DNA of 64,000 nt from Lathyrus oleraceus (lineage: Eukaryota > Streptophyta > Magnoliopsida > Fabales > Fabaceae). The notes beneath the pieces were generated by a model. It ran no database searches. It worked only from the letters and a program-made list of their open reading frames with translations, and had not been told where the DNA came from. Each line of letters starts with the position of its first letter. Positions within the stretch are counted from its first letter, which is position 1. The stretch covers positions 342,613,346 to 342,677,345 of the forward strand of contig NC_066585.1 of the NCBI RefSeq assembly GCF_024323335.1, given 5' to 3'. Shown here piece after piece: positions 33,141-45,272 of this stretch. Position numbers and translations under genes: made by a program.

Positions 33141-35231
33141 TGCCGGTTACTGGGCAAACCATTCATTTCTTCCACAGGGAAGCACAAGAAACAGCTGACA
33201 AAACGCCGATTCGTGATTGATCCGAAAAGACAGACTGAATCAAAACACGCCCTATGAGGATATAACTCCATAGGAAAGTCCATCCCAATATATGTGTTGG
33301 GAGGACACGGAAGAAACCGTCATCCACGAGGATATATCTCAGTGGGGAACTGTAGAAGAAAAGACAGACACTTTCTGCTTATGGGCTGACTCTATACGGA
33401 GAGATTAACACCCGACATCTGCTTGGGAAGATCTATAAAGAAATCTATATCACCCAAAGCAGGAGACAACAAACAAAAGATATATGGCAAAAATGCAACA
33501 TGAATATCTGAATGTTTTATGAATATGCATGAATATGCGTGATTTATGTTTGATGAATGCTGACAAAACACACAATTCTAACACAAACAGGTCCGGGAAC
33601 TAAACGCCCGGTACTATACTTCCAGAGGAAAACCAAATGGAAAGCCAATCTGCTAGAGATCCACATGCTGTAAAGCAAGGACCTGCGGGCACTGCTGGGG
33701 AAGCAGAGGCAAGAGAATCAGCAAAACAACCCAGACAGGGTACAGAAAGTCACAACAGGCAAAACTGCCACCAAGACCAATCTGTAGGGGATCAGGAGAT
33801 CCTGAGGATATCTGTAGGGAATCCCAACATCAACTGAGAGACAAGAGCTCATGGCTCAACCAAGAACTGCTGCAAAAGGCAACTCCAAACAAACTCCGGG
33901 GAACAACCCACTGAAGGAGAATCATCCAAGTAGAATCTAACTGCACAAGCAACTCTACAGGGGAAAGCTGTTAGCTATCCTCTTGGGGAACAACCCACTG
34001 AGGGAGAAAGCACCACACAAGTAGATTCTGCAACAAGCCACTCTACTCGGGGAGAATATACATCTGACGGATCACACAAGTAGATTCTGCAAATAGCCAC
34101 TCTACTGAGGATCAAAAGTAATCAGGAAATCATTCCAATCTTTGGGATGCTAGAGCCACCAACCGACCCTTACCGGGGATTGAGAGCTTTCAACAGGCAG
34201 AAACTGCCACAACAAACATTCTGCAGACTAAGCTGGGAAAGAATGGAAAGCAATCATGCTGAGGAGAGACACAACAACTCCGCTGGCAACTGCATTGAGG
34301 AGAGACTACTGCTGGAGAAGAAAGCGAAGTCTTCGACAACATCTCTGCTCACGACTATACTGGGGAACAACCCCACCAACAGCTCTGCTTGCGACAATGC
34401 TGAGGAAAGCGGTAAGGTACCGGGATATCAATCCACCAACCACTGAATCTACCATAATGAGATCAACCATGCTGGGGAGATTACTGCTGGAGAGGAAACT
34501 GAGTCTTCAACAACAACCTCTGCTTGGGGAACAACCCCAACAACAAAGCGGAAGAAAGAGGATACAACCGAATGCCAGGAATATGAACCAATGTCTTACC
34601 TGTTGGGAATCATACCACCCTCGGAAGAGCACTGAGAAATTCCTGAGTATCCTTTCATCATTGTGAATATTCACTTTGTTTAAAACAACAATTTTAAAAA
34701 ATTTATTTGTTTAAAACAATGACATCTTATCAATTAAAACATGCAAAACATTTATTGAATTGAAACAAATAAGAGTGCAAATAATTGGATAAAAGCTCAA
34801 ATTGATTTGATGGAATGGTAGTCTGCAAATGGCAAGACTCCATAGATTTGTACAAATTTGAAATCAGTGATATATATTGGAAGAGGGCTACATTGAACAT
34901 AATGATCCTTTCTCTACCAATTTGAATCTCGATGTATGTGAAGCTTCAGTCGACGAAGAATCGAGAATCTCTGACGAACAGACAGCTGTGGACCAGAAAG
35001 TCTTGTCAGGATGCAGTTACTTGCCAAATCCCTAATTTTTGCCTAGATTGCCCCAGGGTGAGGTATTCAATCTAGCGGGATGCAAATATACCCTTTTTTT
35101 TTCAAGTCTCTAATTTTTGCCTGGATTACCCTTGCAGGTTTTCCACCGATATGCTCATTTTTGCCTAAGCCGCCCTTTCGGGTTTTCAACTTAGCGAGCT
35201 ATTCTGTTTTTCATTTGCATATACTTTTTTT
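33141..35231 (-). other. X 3' untranslated part next to the integrase end
   Basis: About 2 kb with recurring tggggaacaacccca, gaggaaa and ctgctggg phrases but no clear period. From 34640 it becomes AT-rich (tttaaaacaacaattttaaa). Plus-strand ORFs at 33637-33837 and 34147-34666 have no recognisable domain. Confidence 0.55.
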
Positions 35232-35580
35232 TTAGGCAAAGTATTTCTTGACTGCATCTGAATTCACAGGACGAGTGGAATCCTCCCCATCCATTGTTGT
35301 AAGCATCAAAGCTCCGCCTGAAAAGGCTCTCTTAACAACATATGGACCCTCATGGTTTGGAGTCCACTTGCCCCTGGAATCGGGCACGAAAGACAAAACT
35401 TTCTTGAGCACAAGGTCTCCTTCTCGGAACACACTAGGCTTGACCTTCTTATCGAATGCTTTCTTCATTCTCTGCTGATACAACTGACCATGACACATGG
35501 CAGTTAATCGCTTCTCTTCAATCAGATTCAGCTGGTCATAACGACTCTGAATCCATTCAGCATCAGTCAACTTGGCTTGA
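35232..35580 (-). pseudogene. Ogre/Tat integrase C-terminal fragment (X)
   Basis: About 115 residues: LTDAEWIQSRYDQLNLIEEK, then MCHGQLYQQRMKKAFDKKV, FREGDLVLKK and GKWTPNHEGPYVVKRAFSGG, ending NSDAVKKYFA. This is the usual end of Ogre/Tat Pol, including the GPF-like EGPYVV motif that binds DNA during integration. No integrase core, RNase H or RT precedes it. Upstream in element sense is a 100-bp A-rich tract. Useless as enzyme; marks the 3' limit of the deleted coding region. Confidence 0.85.
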
Positions 35581-35586
35581 GGGTAT

Positions 35587-35692
35587 ACTTTTTCTTTTTT
35601 ACCTTGAAAAAATTTTAAAATTTTTTTTTTCCTGATTTTCTGATTTTTTTTTCTTTATTTTTCCCCTCTCTTTTCTCACTTTTTTTTTTGAT
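35587..35692. repeat. Low-complexity T-rich tract at the X deletion joint
   Basis: Runs of T and A (ttttttttttcctgattttctgattttttt) separate the integrase end from the protease-RT linker remnant. On the coding strand it is A/Lys-codon rich. It may mark the deletion joint. Confidence 0.7.
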
Positions 35693-36490
35693 TGCATTTG
35701 CAATGCCCCAGTTTGACTGTTTTGCTGATTCTCATGATACAGCTGAATGAGCTCCTTTTGTGCTCAAGAGGTCGGGTAATCTCATCAGGAATCCCCTTCA
35801 ACATCATCTTCCTCGGCTTCAAATACAAAGAATTCAAGATTGGGAGATGGCGTTGGATCATTATGTTCAATGGGTTTAGAAGTCCCTGCATAATGATTCT
35901 GGATAATGAAAAGCTTTTGAATTTTAACAAGCAAATCATTTATGCAGATGAAAAAGCTGTTCTATTTGTTTTTCAGGGTTTTTTGTGATCACTGATTTCA
36001 TGCAAAAAGCAAAAAGTGAAAACAAATGGAAAAACAAATGTTTAGCAATGCATTAATTGAATGAAACATCATTGTATATATGCTGCCAATCAATGTCATC
36101 ACTTCTCCTTTTGGCATGGGAGAAGGGTTTTAAACAAAGTGAACAATTACTCTGATCTATGGATGACTGTAGGAACATCTACAGCGACCCAATTGTGGCA
36201 GACACCACCAGGAATAACGAAATTGTTCAAGTCTTCTGCATCCTCTTCCAAGATAGCAGCAGCTTCCTCTTTAGGTTGATCAGCATGGATGAATCCTCCA
36301 CTTGTAAACAAACCTTGCTCATTAAACGCCCCAGAACAGTAGCCAATGCCAGCCCGGGATTTGTTAACCAGGAATAAATCCATCAACAGTACTTAGTCTG
36401 GCAAATTCCTCTTTGAGTTCACAATTCTCTTGCTCAGGATGATCCATCAATCTGGCAAAGTTGGCTCTGGTATAGTACCGGCGAAGTGCG
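35693..36490 (-). pseudogene. Fused gag start and protease-RT linker remnant (X)
   Basis: On the minus strand 36490-36366 reads YYTRANFARLMDHPEQENC and KEEFARLS, the first residues of an Ogre/Tat Gag. It runs directly, with a frameshift, into 36386-36147 with SGGFIHAD and CHNWVAVDVPTVIH, a stretch normally found far downstream between protease and RT. Then follows FEAEEDDVEGIPDEIT and KELIQLYHENQQN-like sequence near 35840-35710, also linker. The Gag core and protease between these have been deleted. Several stops; no product. Confidence 0.75.
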
Positions 36491-37724
36491 TCTCCAAAAT
36501 AAATGAAGATCGCAGGGTCAGACCACAGGACGGGAAACCGGAATGAAACACCCGCTTATGCAAATGATGCATGAAGTGTTTATGCATATGCTTGTTTTTT
36601 ATTTCAAAGGAACTCGAGGGTTTTATTTGCAAACTTTGAAATATTTAAGCATTTTGATCATATATGAGAATATCTCATCAGATATCAGGTGAAAAAATTT
36701 TCCCGGTTTTTCCCATGTTTGAATTTTTTGCAAATAAACTCCTTTGAGTTCCTTGAAAATTTTCTTTTTATCTGATGATATGGATGCAGATGAATGCATG
36801 AATGCATGAATGCAACAATCACACTCAAGGATCAAGCAAAGCACACCAAACAAAGGTCGTGGGAAAGCTCATTGTATCCCTAATATCAATCATCCATTTT
36901 GGTGGATTTAGGTTTTCACCTTATCGACACCCAAGTTCCATTGATATTAACGGTACATGAACCGGCTCTAACATCCTTAATATCAATCATCCATTTTGGT
37001 AGATTTAGGTTTTACACCTTATCAATACCCAAGTTCCATTGATATTAACGATGTTTGAACGACTCAACTACGAATCACGGGTTTGCTGAGAGTCACGAGC
37101 ATGGAGTCTTGGTTAAGAACCACCCAAAGGGAGTGTACTAGGGTTTAAACCTGCCAGACATTATCTACCAGAGGTTCCCATAATCATCGTCCCATCTCTC
37201 GGATATTATCGGAGGAACGAATACTCGTATTCCAAAAATATTCTCAAGAGAGACTCTTATGAGTGTAGTATCGCGTAACAATCGCATCAGATCTTACATC
37301 TGAACGACCTCCGCACTACGTCCTAAAAAATAGGCCAAGATGGGTTTGGTAAACTAAGGTCCTTGGCTTCTAAGGCACATGACTGAACGAATAATGCCTA
37401 ACCACAAATGACTTGTGTGACATTATTAATCCAACATGACCTCCACCAAGTGAATGGACTCGCAAGTCAACTGGCTAAGGAATACTCCACACCAGTCGAC
37501 AAGACTACGCCATTCTCCTATCCTAGAGTGCACTCGAGTTCGGGCATAGAACTCATCTCACAGAGATCACCAAAGCAAACAGCAATTGTATATCAAGCAA
37601 TTCAAACATTACAATCAATACAGTTATCCCAAATTGTACAAAAATATGTCAAATAACACATAAACAAATATCATACAACAAGGGTAAAAAGTAGGCAATA
37701 CCACCAGGGAAGGTCTAACGATCA
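36491..37724 (-). other. Leader of X
   Basis: Untranslated region between PBS and gag stub. Holds a duplicated stem-loop module at 36881-37048. No ORF supported. Confidence 0.65.
36879..37070. repeat. Two-copy 97-bp tandem repeat, each copy an inverted repeat
   Basis: TAATATCAAT starts at 36881 and again at 36978. In both copies its perfect complement ATTGATATTA closes the unit about 60 bases later (first copy 36940-36949), so each copy can form a 10-bp stem with a loop of about 49 nt. Confidence 0.9.
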
Positions 37725-37742
37725 TCCCCAGCAGAGTCGCCA
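37725..37742 (-). promoter_or_regulatory. X primer-binding site (Ogre, tRNA-Arg type)
   Basis: The minus strand reads TGGCGACTCTGCTGGGGA, six bases inside the LTR edge. This is the primer site I associate with Ogre/Tat elements, and it is intact here. Confidence 0.9.
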
Positions 37743-38770
37743 CTTTTCTGTAGCGGTGTATTCGTCGCTATATGATCTATCGATTAAATCATAAGCAAAG
37801 CATACAATGAATCAAGTCGCCACCGCACTTTTATTTATCCTAAGGACTGGTTAAAAAGCGAACAAAAACCTAAGAAGTTTTACACTTAGAAAACTAATGA
37901 AAAAGATCAGAGAGTCTGGATAAGGGGTAAATTACGCAATGGGAAGGTGTTAGGCACCCATCACGTCCTAGGTACTCCTAGGGAGCCCTTTTCACACTTG
38001 TTGTATAAGAAAATGTTTATTTGTTTTGACATATTGTGCAAACATGAACGGGATGATAAGAAAAGAATGTACAAGTTAGTTATTTTTCAGTTCGAACGGA
38101 TGAACCCGTTGCCTACGTACCTTCCATCAAAGGTAAGGATCAAAACGCCGTAGTTCGGCTAAAAGATTTCCAAAAATTAGTGAATTCAATTTTAAAACAC
38201 AAGCTCAAAGGTCTTACGTTACCCACGGGAGAAAACTCAACCTTAAGAAACAACAAGTCCACCATGTGAGAAAAGCTTCAACTTGCTAGAGAGGGGTTAA
38301 CCCTATAATAAGCAAGGAAGACTTACAATTCAATCAACTAAGCACAAATAGGTGAGATTAATATCAACCAACTAGGGTAAATCAAACCTATAGCTAATGT
38401 ATGAAAACTTAACAAACATGGACAAAGCCACAAAATCATTTGAATGGGTGAAGTTATTTGGATTATTTACAAAAAGGTCAAAGTATGATTAAAGTCAATT
38501 CAAAATGAAGTATTTACAAAAATGAAGTTTGGAAAATCATGGACTTAAGGTCCAAGTTTCTAATTTGGAAAGAAGTGAGAATGTTTGCACAACATGTATA
38601 TATAGGTTTGAAAAGTCAACAATGTGAAAAGGATTTGAAACAACAAAAGGGTGGATGATGGAGTGTAAAACTTCCTAGAGGTTCACCTCTTGAAATCATA
38701 TATGAGATGATTCAAGCGTGTCCTTTGGAATAAAGGGACAAAACAAGTTAGTAAAATAAAAGACAAGGCG

Positions 38771-39145
38771 ATACCGGATGCCACTCAATGGACTTATACC
38801 AATCTCACACAAAAGCGGATACCGGATACCAATAAATGGATTTACACCAATCTCCTAAAATAAAGCAATGATACCGGATGCCAATAAATGGTCTTACTCC
38901 AATCTCATAAAGCAAAACAAAAACAAAACATGGAAGTCAATTGCCAATCTATCTGGGCTTAGGTTGACCTCCACAATGATCATAGGAAAACAAATGCCAA
39001 ATTACATGGGCTTACAATGAATCCTCACATACAACAACAAGCTCAATCAAAGAGCAAAGAGGATATGAGTGACCAATGAAGTGGTCTTACACTCTATCCC
39101 TTCCATGTCATAGGAACAAAAGCCAATCAATATGGACTTACAATT
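38771..39145. repeat. Degenerate tandem array in the X LTR
   Basis: ATACCGGATGCCA-type units start at 38771, 38819 and 38871 (48 and 52 bp steps), each followed by an aatgg...cttac...ccaatctc stretch. Weaker copies of the gccaat...cttac motif continue to about 39145. Confidence 0.8.
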
Positions 39146-42041
39146 GTCCTCAATGGGAAAACAACAATGTCACAAGGACAAATGAAATGATCATGCACTA
39201 ATGGCAAACAATGATGATAAATGCACAATGGCAATCAATGATAGTAAATGCACAGTGGCAAATCAAGTAATCATGTATAAATGAATCAAGTAATCAATCC
39301 ACATAAACAAAGAGCACACACTATATACAAGCATCAGGCTCAAACAAGGGTGAGGCATTAAAGCCAACTGGAATAGGGTTAAAGCTGCTCTTAACCTTGC
39401 CATTGAGGGGCTAAGGTGAAGCAGATGAAAGGATATGAGGGGTGTGCCTCATCACTCTTATCTCTGGTCAGAGAGAGTATTGGATATCAGAAGGTGTGGG
39501 AGTTCAGAAAGTAGGAACTCTCTCCACATTTTATTGACTCGATAGATCTTGGGTTTGGATCTCAATGCTACAACCATGTAATGGGAGCAAGGAGAAGACA
39601 CACAGAATAGTGGGAGATAGGCTACATATCTCTTATATCCACCAATTGCCTCAAAATAAGGACTTTTCCTGCTTAGGACAAACATAAACAATCACAATCA
39701 TTGCCTCTTAAGGAGGACTTCAGATAGTTGCCTGGCTAAATAACAAGCCAGGTCTTCCAGACTACATGGAGACAAGAGAGTCTACCTCAATGCAAATTCT
39801 ATACAAGCAAAGCAATGCAAGTTCTTAAGAGAACTGAGCAACTATGGGTACCTGAAATCAATTAAATATAATCAGCATCCCAGCATAAACAAAACAACAA
39901 CATAATGATCAATGACAATGTACAATCAAACAATAATGTGCATAGCACAAAGCTCAAGTGAACCAAGCACCCTACAACACAAACAAGTTAGTTCACAATA
40001 GTCAAATGAAACAATTCAACTTGCATTAATTCCTTTTAAGCACTTTGCTTCTTAACCTGAAAAGTCAAAGTCAAACTCAAACATGAGTAACAAGACCACT
40101 AGGACAAGCCTAGGGTCCAAAGGATGGAAAAAATGTAAAACAGCAAGTGAATCATGATCAAAGCCAAGGTTTATCAATTAAAAAGAGAACCTAATTAGCC
40201 CCACATCAAAACTATGCACTAATTTCATTTTATGCACAAATTAAGTCAAAGTAAGCAAATGTGAATCATAAATGAGCAAACAGAATGATTTCCATCAAAA
40301 AAATATCAAAACAGCTCAATAAATTCCACACAAATTTTACCCTAAACAGGACATATTCAATAAGCTACATGTCAATTTTCATGCCATTTGGACAAAAGGA
40401 ACTATATGAATTAAATCAACATGTTAAGGCATGCAAAAACCCAACCAAATTAGGTCACCAAAATGTACACCAACTTCAATCAATGGTAAAACAGTGATAT
40501 CAAATTAGAAATGAGTGGGACCAAAGCCAAATTACAGCTAAACATGTTAGGAAGCACTCCACCAAATTTCATATTCATGGGATAAGGGATGAGCATTTAA
40601 CAATACATGTAAATTTGCTACTCAAGACATAATCCAAAAATGCTAAACAGCAATCAAAAATCCAAATCAATTAGAAAATGGATCAATTAAATCCACAAAA
40701 AATCAGGGTGAAACCTAACATATAAAGGTCATCTCATGCAAAAAATCAGAGCCATAGGCCTAAGGTAAGCATGGAAAAATAAATCATGAAGTCAGCATAG
40801 CCTAGTGTGACACATATTGTCACACTCAAAAAGATTAAATCATATCTATCAAACCAGAGATCCAAAAATCACAAATTATACATCAAAATCTCCAGGAATG
40901 TGCCAAGAATCATCATATGAAATTTCATTAGATTTGGATAAGGCATGATTATTTGGTGATCAAAATGGTGAAACATATGAATATTGCACACATGTCAAAA
41001 ATCAATAAGCCATTCTAAAATTCTACCAGGCACAACTTAAGTTTCTATGCCTAAAAAAAAGTAGACAAAAAATGGAGTCTATCAAAAAAAGTCCCACCTA
41101 ATTTGGATTAAAATTGGATTTTATGTGAATTTTTCAAGATTTGTAATATTTATTGAATAATTATTTAATTGTTTTATATGAATTAATTCAGCGGATGGCA
41201 TTTCCGTAAATAGCTCCAGCCTTGCCAAAACGACTGTAGCTCATTAATGTGCTGTCACCGCATGAGTGGATGGATCCGGCGGGAAACAACTTTTCAAACT
41301 GCCAGGCGAATGGAGCGGATCTACACGTGAAATTTCCAGATTTCATATTCTTCATCGCGCGTTCGTCGCAAGCTTCAATTCCAGATGCGGTTTCGAGCTT
41401 TTCTTCACCAAATCGTGCAAGCCTTATACCAATCTCTTCGTCTCTGAACGTAGGTTACGAATATGTCCACGAAATCGTCTAAAGATTAACGTACAAAAAG
41501 ATTTAATCGAAAGAAGTTTCACACACAAATATTCAGATCAACATATCTAGCTCCATACTTAACGGAATCGCGCGATTCAAACATCAAATTAACCTACATT
41601 CCACGAACTATCTAAGCCATATCTTGATTTCAAGAATTGAAGGTTTCGAAAAATCACCTTCTTGAAGCGCAGCCGTGAAATTCTCGTGTTATTGGCCTTG
41701 ATTCTTGAAAACAGATCACGATTGATGATGTATGAGGTGAATGATGAAGAATTATGAGCTCAACCGTGCATGCATCAAAGCGAATTCGTGACTGCCATGG
41801 ATGGAGTGGAGCTTGGACAGTTGGAATTTTCACGTGTTCTTGCTTCAATTACCAAAAACAGAAATCCTAATACACCTGCAGATGAAGAATTGACAAAGAA
41901 ATTGCAAGAACAATGGTGAATTTTGATGAAATGGAGAAAAAATAGTGTATGTGAAATTGTGAAAAAGTGAGAGAATTTGAGGATTTTGATCTTGGATCTG
42001 AAAATTGTGATTATTCTCCTTGAGTTTCTGTTATAATTAGC

Positions 42042-42053
42042 CTTATATATGTG
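42042..42053 (-). promoter_or_regulatory. TATA-like element of the X LTR
   Basis: Minus strand CACATATATAAGGC, about 1.1 kb inside the LTR start. A similar TTATAA-containing block occurs in W and V at the matching place. Confidence 0.45.
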
Positions 42054-43182
42054 CTCTTAATCCCAACTCTAATCATGATTAGCAATTTTTGATAATTAGT
42101 AAATGTGCACTTGTAAGCAATTTGGCATTTTTGCCCTTGGAGAGTTCCATGCAATGTAACAGTGATTTTTCACTTTGGACAAGTCATAATTTTCACTTGG
42201 AAGCTATTGGAATTGGTCCCATGTCAAAATTCCATGTACTTTGAGTTTTGGACCATTTTGCCCTTGCATTTTAATTAGTACACTTGAAAAATGACCTTTT
42301 TATGTGAAGGCTTTTGGCAAAATGTGGTGATGGATTATGAAAGTACATATCAAATGTGGTTTGCTCAAAGAAGAACCATCCAATTTGGACATTCCATGTG
42401 CAAGTTATGCCACTTTGAATTTAGGCATTTTCTGAAAATGATTTGACCATATCTTGCCAACCACACATGGGAATCGAGTGTTCTTGGACTTTTTGGAATG
42501 GCAAGAACAAGATCTTCAACTTTCACGTTGGACGAATTTTGATTTGAAGCTTGGTTCATGAAGTAATTTTGGGGAGAAAAACTTTCCATTTTGGGCAGGT
42601 GAGAATTACAAGTCATTTCCATTTTGGGAAACTTTTTGTCTGACTTCAAATCCTTCAACCTTGATCTTTGAAATGCCAAATGAGGCTTATATGGACATGA
42701 ATTAGGTCTTTCTAACCATCTCACACTTTCAAATTCCTGATTAAATGCACAGTTGACCACAGTTGACTTTTCTAGGGTTTTGGTGGACTGGGCCATGTTC
42801 TGATGAATTTCAAGCCTCTTTCACATGAGATCTTGATTCCAAATGTCATCACAAGTTATATGAACTTCTGATGAATGATCATGGTGCCCAAATTTTTCAA
42901 GAATGGTCACCATCCAGCTCAAGGCCTGATTTTGACTGTTTGACTGATGATTGCTTCATCTGCAAGAAACAAGGTTAGATGACAATATTTTTGTACTTTT
43001 GGTTAGTAAACAAATGAAAAGAAATGATATACAAGTGCAACACATGCTTGGTGATCAAGAATCACACTCACAAGGGAACCCACCCACTAGGAGGGAAGCT
43101 AGGGCATGCAATGATCCTTGAGGCTATGATATGATGTGATATGAGCCATGAGGGATCTTAGGGCAAAAATTGGGGTCTTACA

Positions 43183-45272
43183 CCCGCCCACAATGGGCCA
43201 GTGGTTAATATGATTGAAGAGGAATAATGTACTGAACTGGTTAGAGAGGTTGCAAAAGTGAAGACTCCTGTGATGGTTGTTGTAAAGCAGCTACAAGAAC
43301 ATGGTTTCTCATAAGGTCTTCATGATGGTTTTATGGTTTGTGAAGAAAATCCTGATGAATCAATGGGTGATTCAATTCAACAAAGCCAAAGATGTCGAAG
43401 AGGTTTCAACCATCGAGTCGTTTACTATCATTTACATAAAGAAACAAGTTGAGTTTCCTTTGAAGAAGATTCAACCAATCAATATTTGCATCCCTGGGCC
43501 GTTTCCTTAACAAAGTACCAAGGCAATGCCTTGGAGTTATGGCACTGCATATGTGGGCAGAAAACCAAAATATTTCTCTAACGCCGCGATAGTAAACATA
43601 GGTGAGGCAGGAGGCGTGACATGCAACGGTCATGTTTTTTCTCCTAGAATCACTCTAAAGGAAGTTCCACCACCGACAGTTCCTCCTTCAAAAGAGAAGA
43701 TTGTTTCAACAACCCCTCTTCAACAAAAAATGACATCAATATTTGTTCCTTCTACTACAGTTGTGATAACTGTTCCACCTATAGAGAAGGATACCACAAG
43801 CAAGTCAGTAGAAGTTGTCAATTCAAAAGGCAAAGAGGTAATGAATGAGCAAGATCAGACTGAAAAGCATAAGAAATATATGTCTCTAGAAGAGAGCCAA
43901 GATTTCCTGAAATTGATAAGAAAGAGTGACTTTAAGATCATGTATCAACTAGGGCAAACACCATCAAAGATTTCAATCTTATCCCTGCTGTTAAGCTCTA
44001 AGGCTCACAGAAAAGCTGTAATGAAAGTCTTGAATGTTGCACATATGATGCACAACATTATTGTTGATCAATTTGACGATGAAATTGCAAACATAACAAC
44101 AAGCTGGTATTTGGGGTTCAATGAAGTTGAGTTGCCTGCTGAGGGGACTGTCCATAACAAAGCTCAACACATATTTGGTACATACATGGACACCTTGTTG
44201 TATCGGGTCCTGGTGGATACTAGTTATTCGCTTAATGTGATTCCTAAGAATACATTAAGTCAATTGTTGATAGAAGGGTCGGAGATGAGGGCCAATGCCT
44301 TGGTTGTGAGAGACCTTGGTGGCTCTAGGAGATAAGTTATTGGTGAGGTGGGCCTACCTATCTGTATTATACCATATTTGTTTACCATTAATTTCCAAGT
44401 GATGGATATCAATCCAGCTTATAGCTGCTTGTTAGGAAGACCATGGATTCATGTCGCTGGGGCAGTGACCTTTACACTGCACCAAAACCTTAAGTTCATG
44501 TTCGAAGACAAATTGGTCATTATTTATGGAGAAGAGGATATAATCGTCAGTGAACTATCAATGTTCGATACATGGAGACTGAAGAAGGCATTATTGAAAT
44601 TCTCATTCGTTGTTTAGAATTTGAAGATGTTAGCTCTGCTACCTCAAATCAAGAAAAGGCGTTAAAATTGGTTCTGTCATCTGTCAAAAGTGCCAAGGAA
44701 ACTCTTGAGACAGGCAATCCTCCTAGTTTGGGCCAAATAGTTGATGTTTCTGAGAAGCATGATCGCTTTGGTATCAGTTATCGTGCATTTCCATGCTTAT
44801 CAGATCCAAAGAGCCATAAGAAGTTCTTCCCAGTCAAATTTATTAGTGTTGGCTTTCAAAGGGCAACATTGTAGCAGTTATTAATGGTGCAAGCAGTAGA
44901 AGAAAGATTGCAAGCTTCATGTGCAAATGCCCACCTGGCTTCAAGCTAGACAACTAGACAACTTCCATGATCCCCACATTTTTTTCTATTACTTCATAAT
45001 GCATTTTGTTTTTCTTAATCCTTTGTCTTCGCCTGAGACAAGAGGATAGCTTGTAGGGGCCTCCTTGTTTTCAAAATATTTTGTGATCAATAAATAAAAA
45101 CATTTTTTCATTCAAAATCACGTTCCTTTTCTTTATGTTATTTTACTTTTCACAAATATAAATGGCAAGAGTTTCTTTTTCTTTTAAACTTTTAAGAAAT
45201 CCCATTCTAAAATAAGCTCATAAACATGCAGAGAAATTAAATCCATTGGTAACAACATGGAAAATATCCCTC
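43183..45272 (+). pseudogene. Ogre/Tat gag-pro region of Z, copy A' of the direct duplication
   Basis: Same content as 27198-29287: end of gag, protease with VLVDTSYSLNV, G-patch-like GQIVDVSEKHDRFGISY, then an AT-rich tail. By eye about 17 substitutions (about 12 transitions), no net length difference; the frameshift near the protease end is shared. A' alone has a further stop at 44333 (CAA to TAA after LGGSRR). The left edge coincides with the X LTR end; the right edge (45272) continues smoothly into Z coding sequence, so A' rather than A is joined to the rest of Z. Confidence 0.88.

Larger units (their letters stand above)
29288..43182 (-). mobile_element. Element X: non-autonomous Ogre-type retrotransposon, 3' LTR missing
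   Basis: Minus strand. It has a 5.4-kb 5' LTR (37749-43182), a perfect Ogre-type PBS, a leader, a stub of gag, part of the protease-RT linker, the integrase C-terminus and a roughly 6-kb repeat-rich 3' untranslated part. Nearly all of gag, protease, RT, RNase H and integrase are absent. The right LTR edge is clean and abuts CCCGC of the target. The left side has no polypurine tract or LTR: it breaks at 29287/29288 into duplicated Z sequence. It would depend on another Ogre for all proteins. Confidence 0.85.
37749..43182 (-). repeat. 5' LTR of X
   Basis: 5,434 bp, TGTAGCGG...GGTCTTACA on the plus strand. On the element strand it opens TGTAAGACCCCAATTTTTG. A promoter candidate TATATAAGG lies on the minus strand near 42045. 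No gene. AT-rich with tandem arrays at 38771-39145. Its right edge coincides exactly with the start of duplicated copy A'. Confidence 0.88.

Noticed and set aside
32507..34666. ORFs of 60-136 codons on both strands
   Set aside because: They follow the repeat modules of the X 3' untranslated part and match no family I recognise.
27198..45272. Copies A and A' as the LTR pair of one element
   Set aside because: They encode gag-protease, lack TG...CA ends, and A' starts exactly at the X LTR edge; a duplication explains them better.
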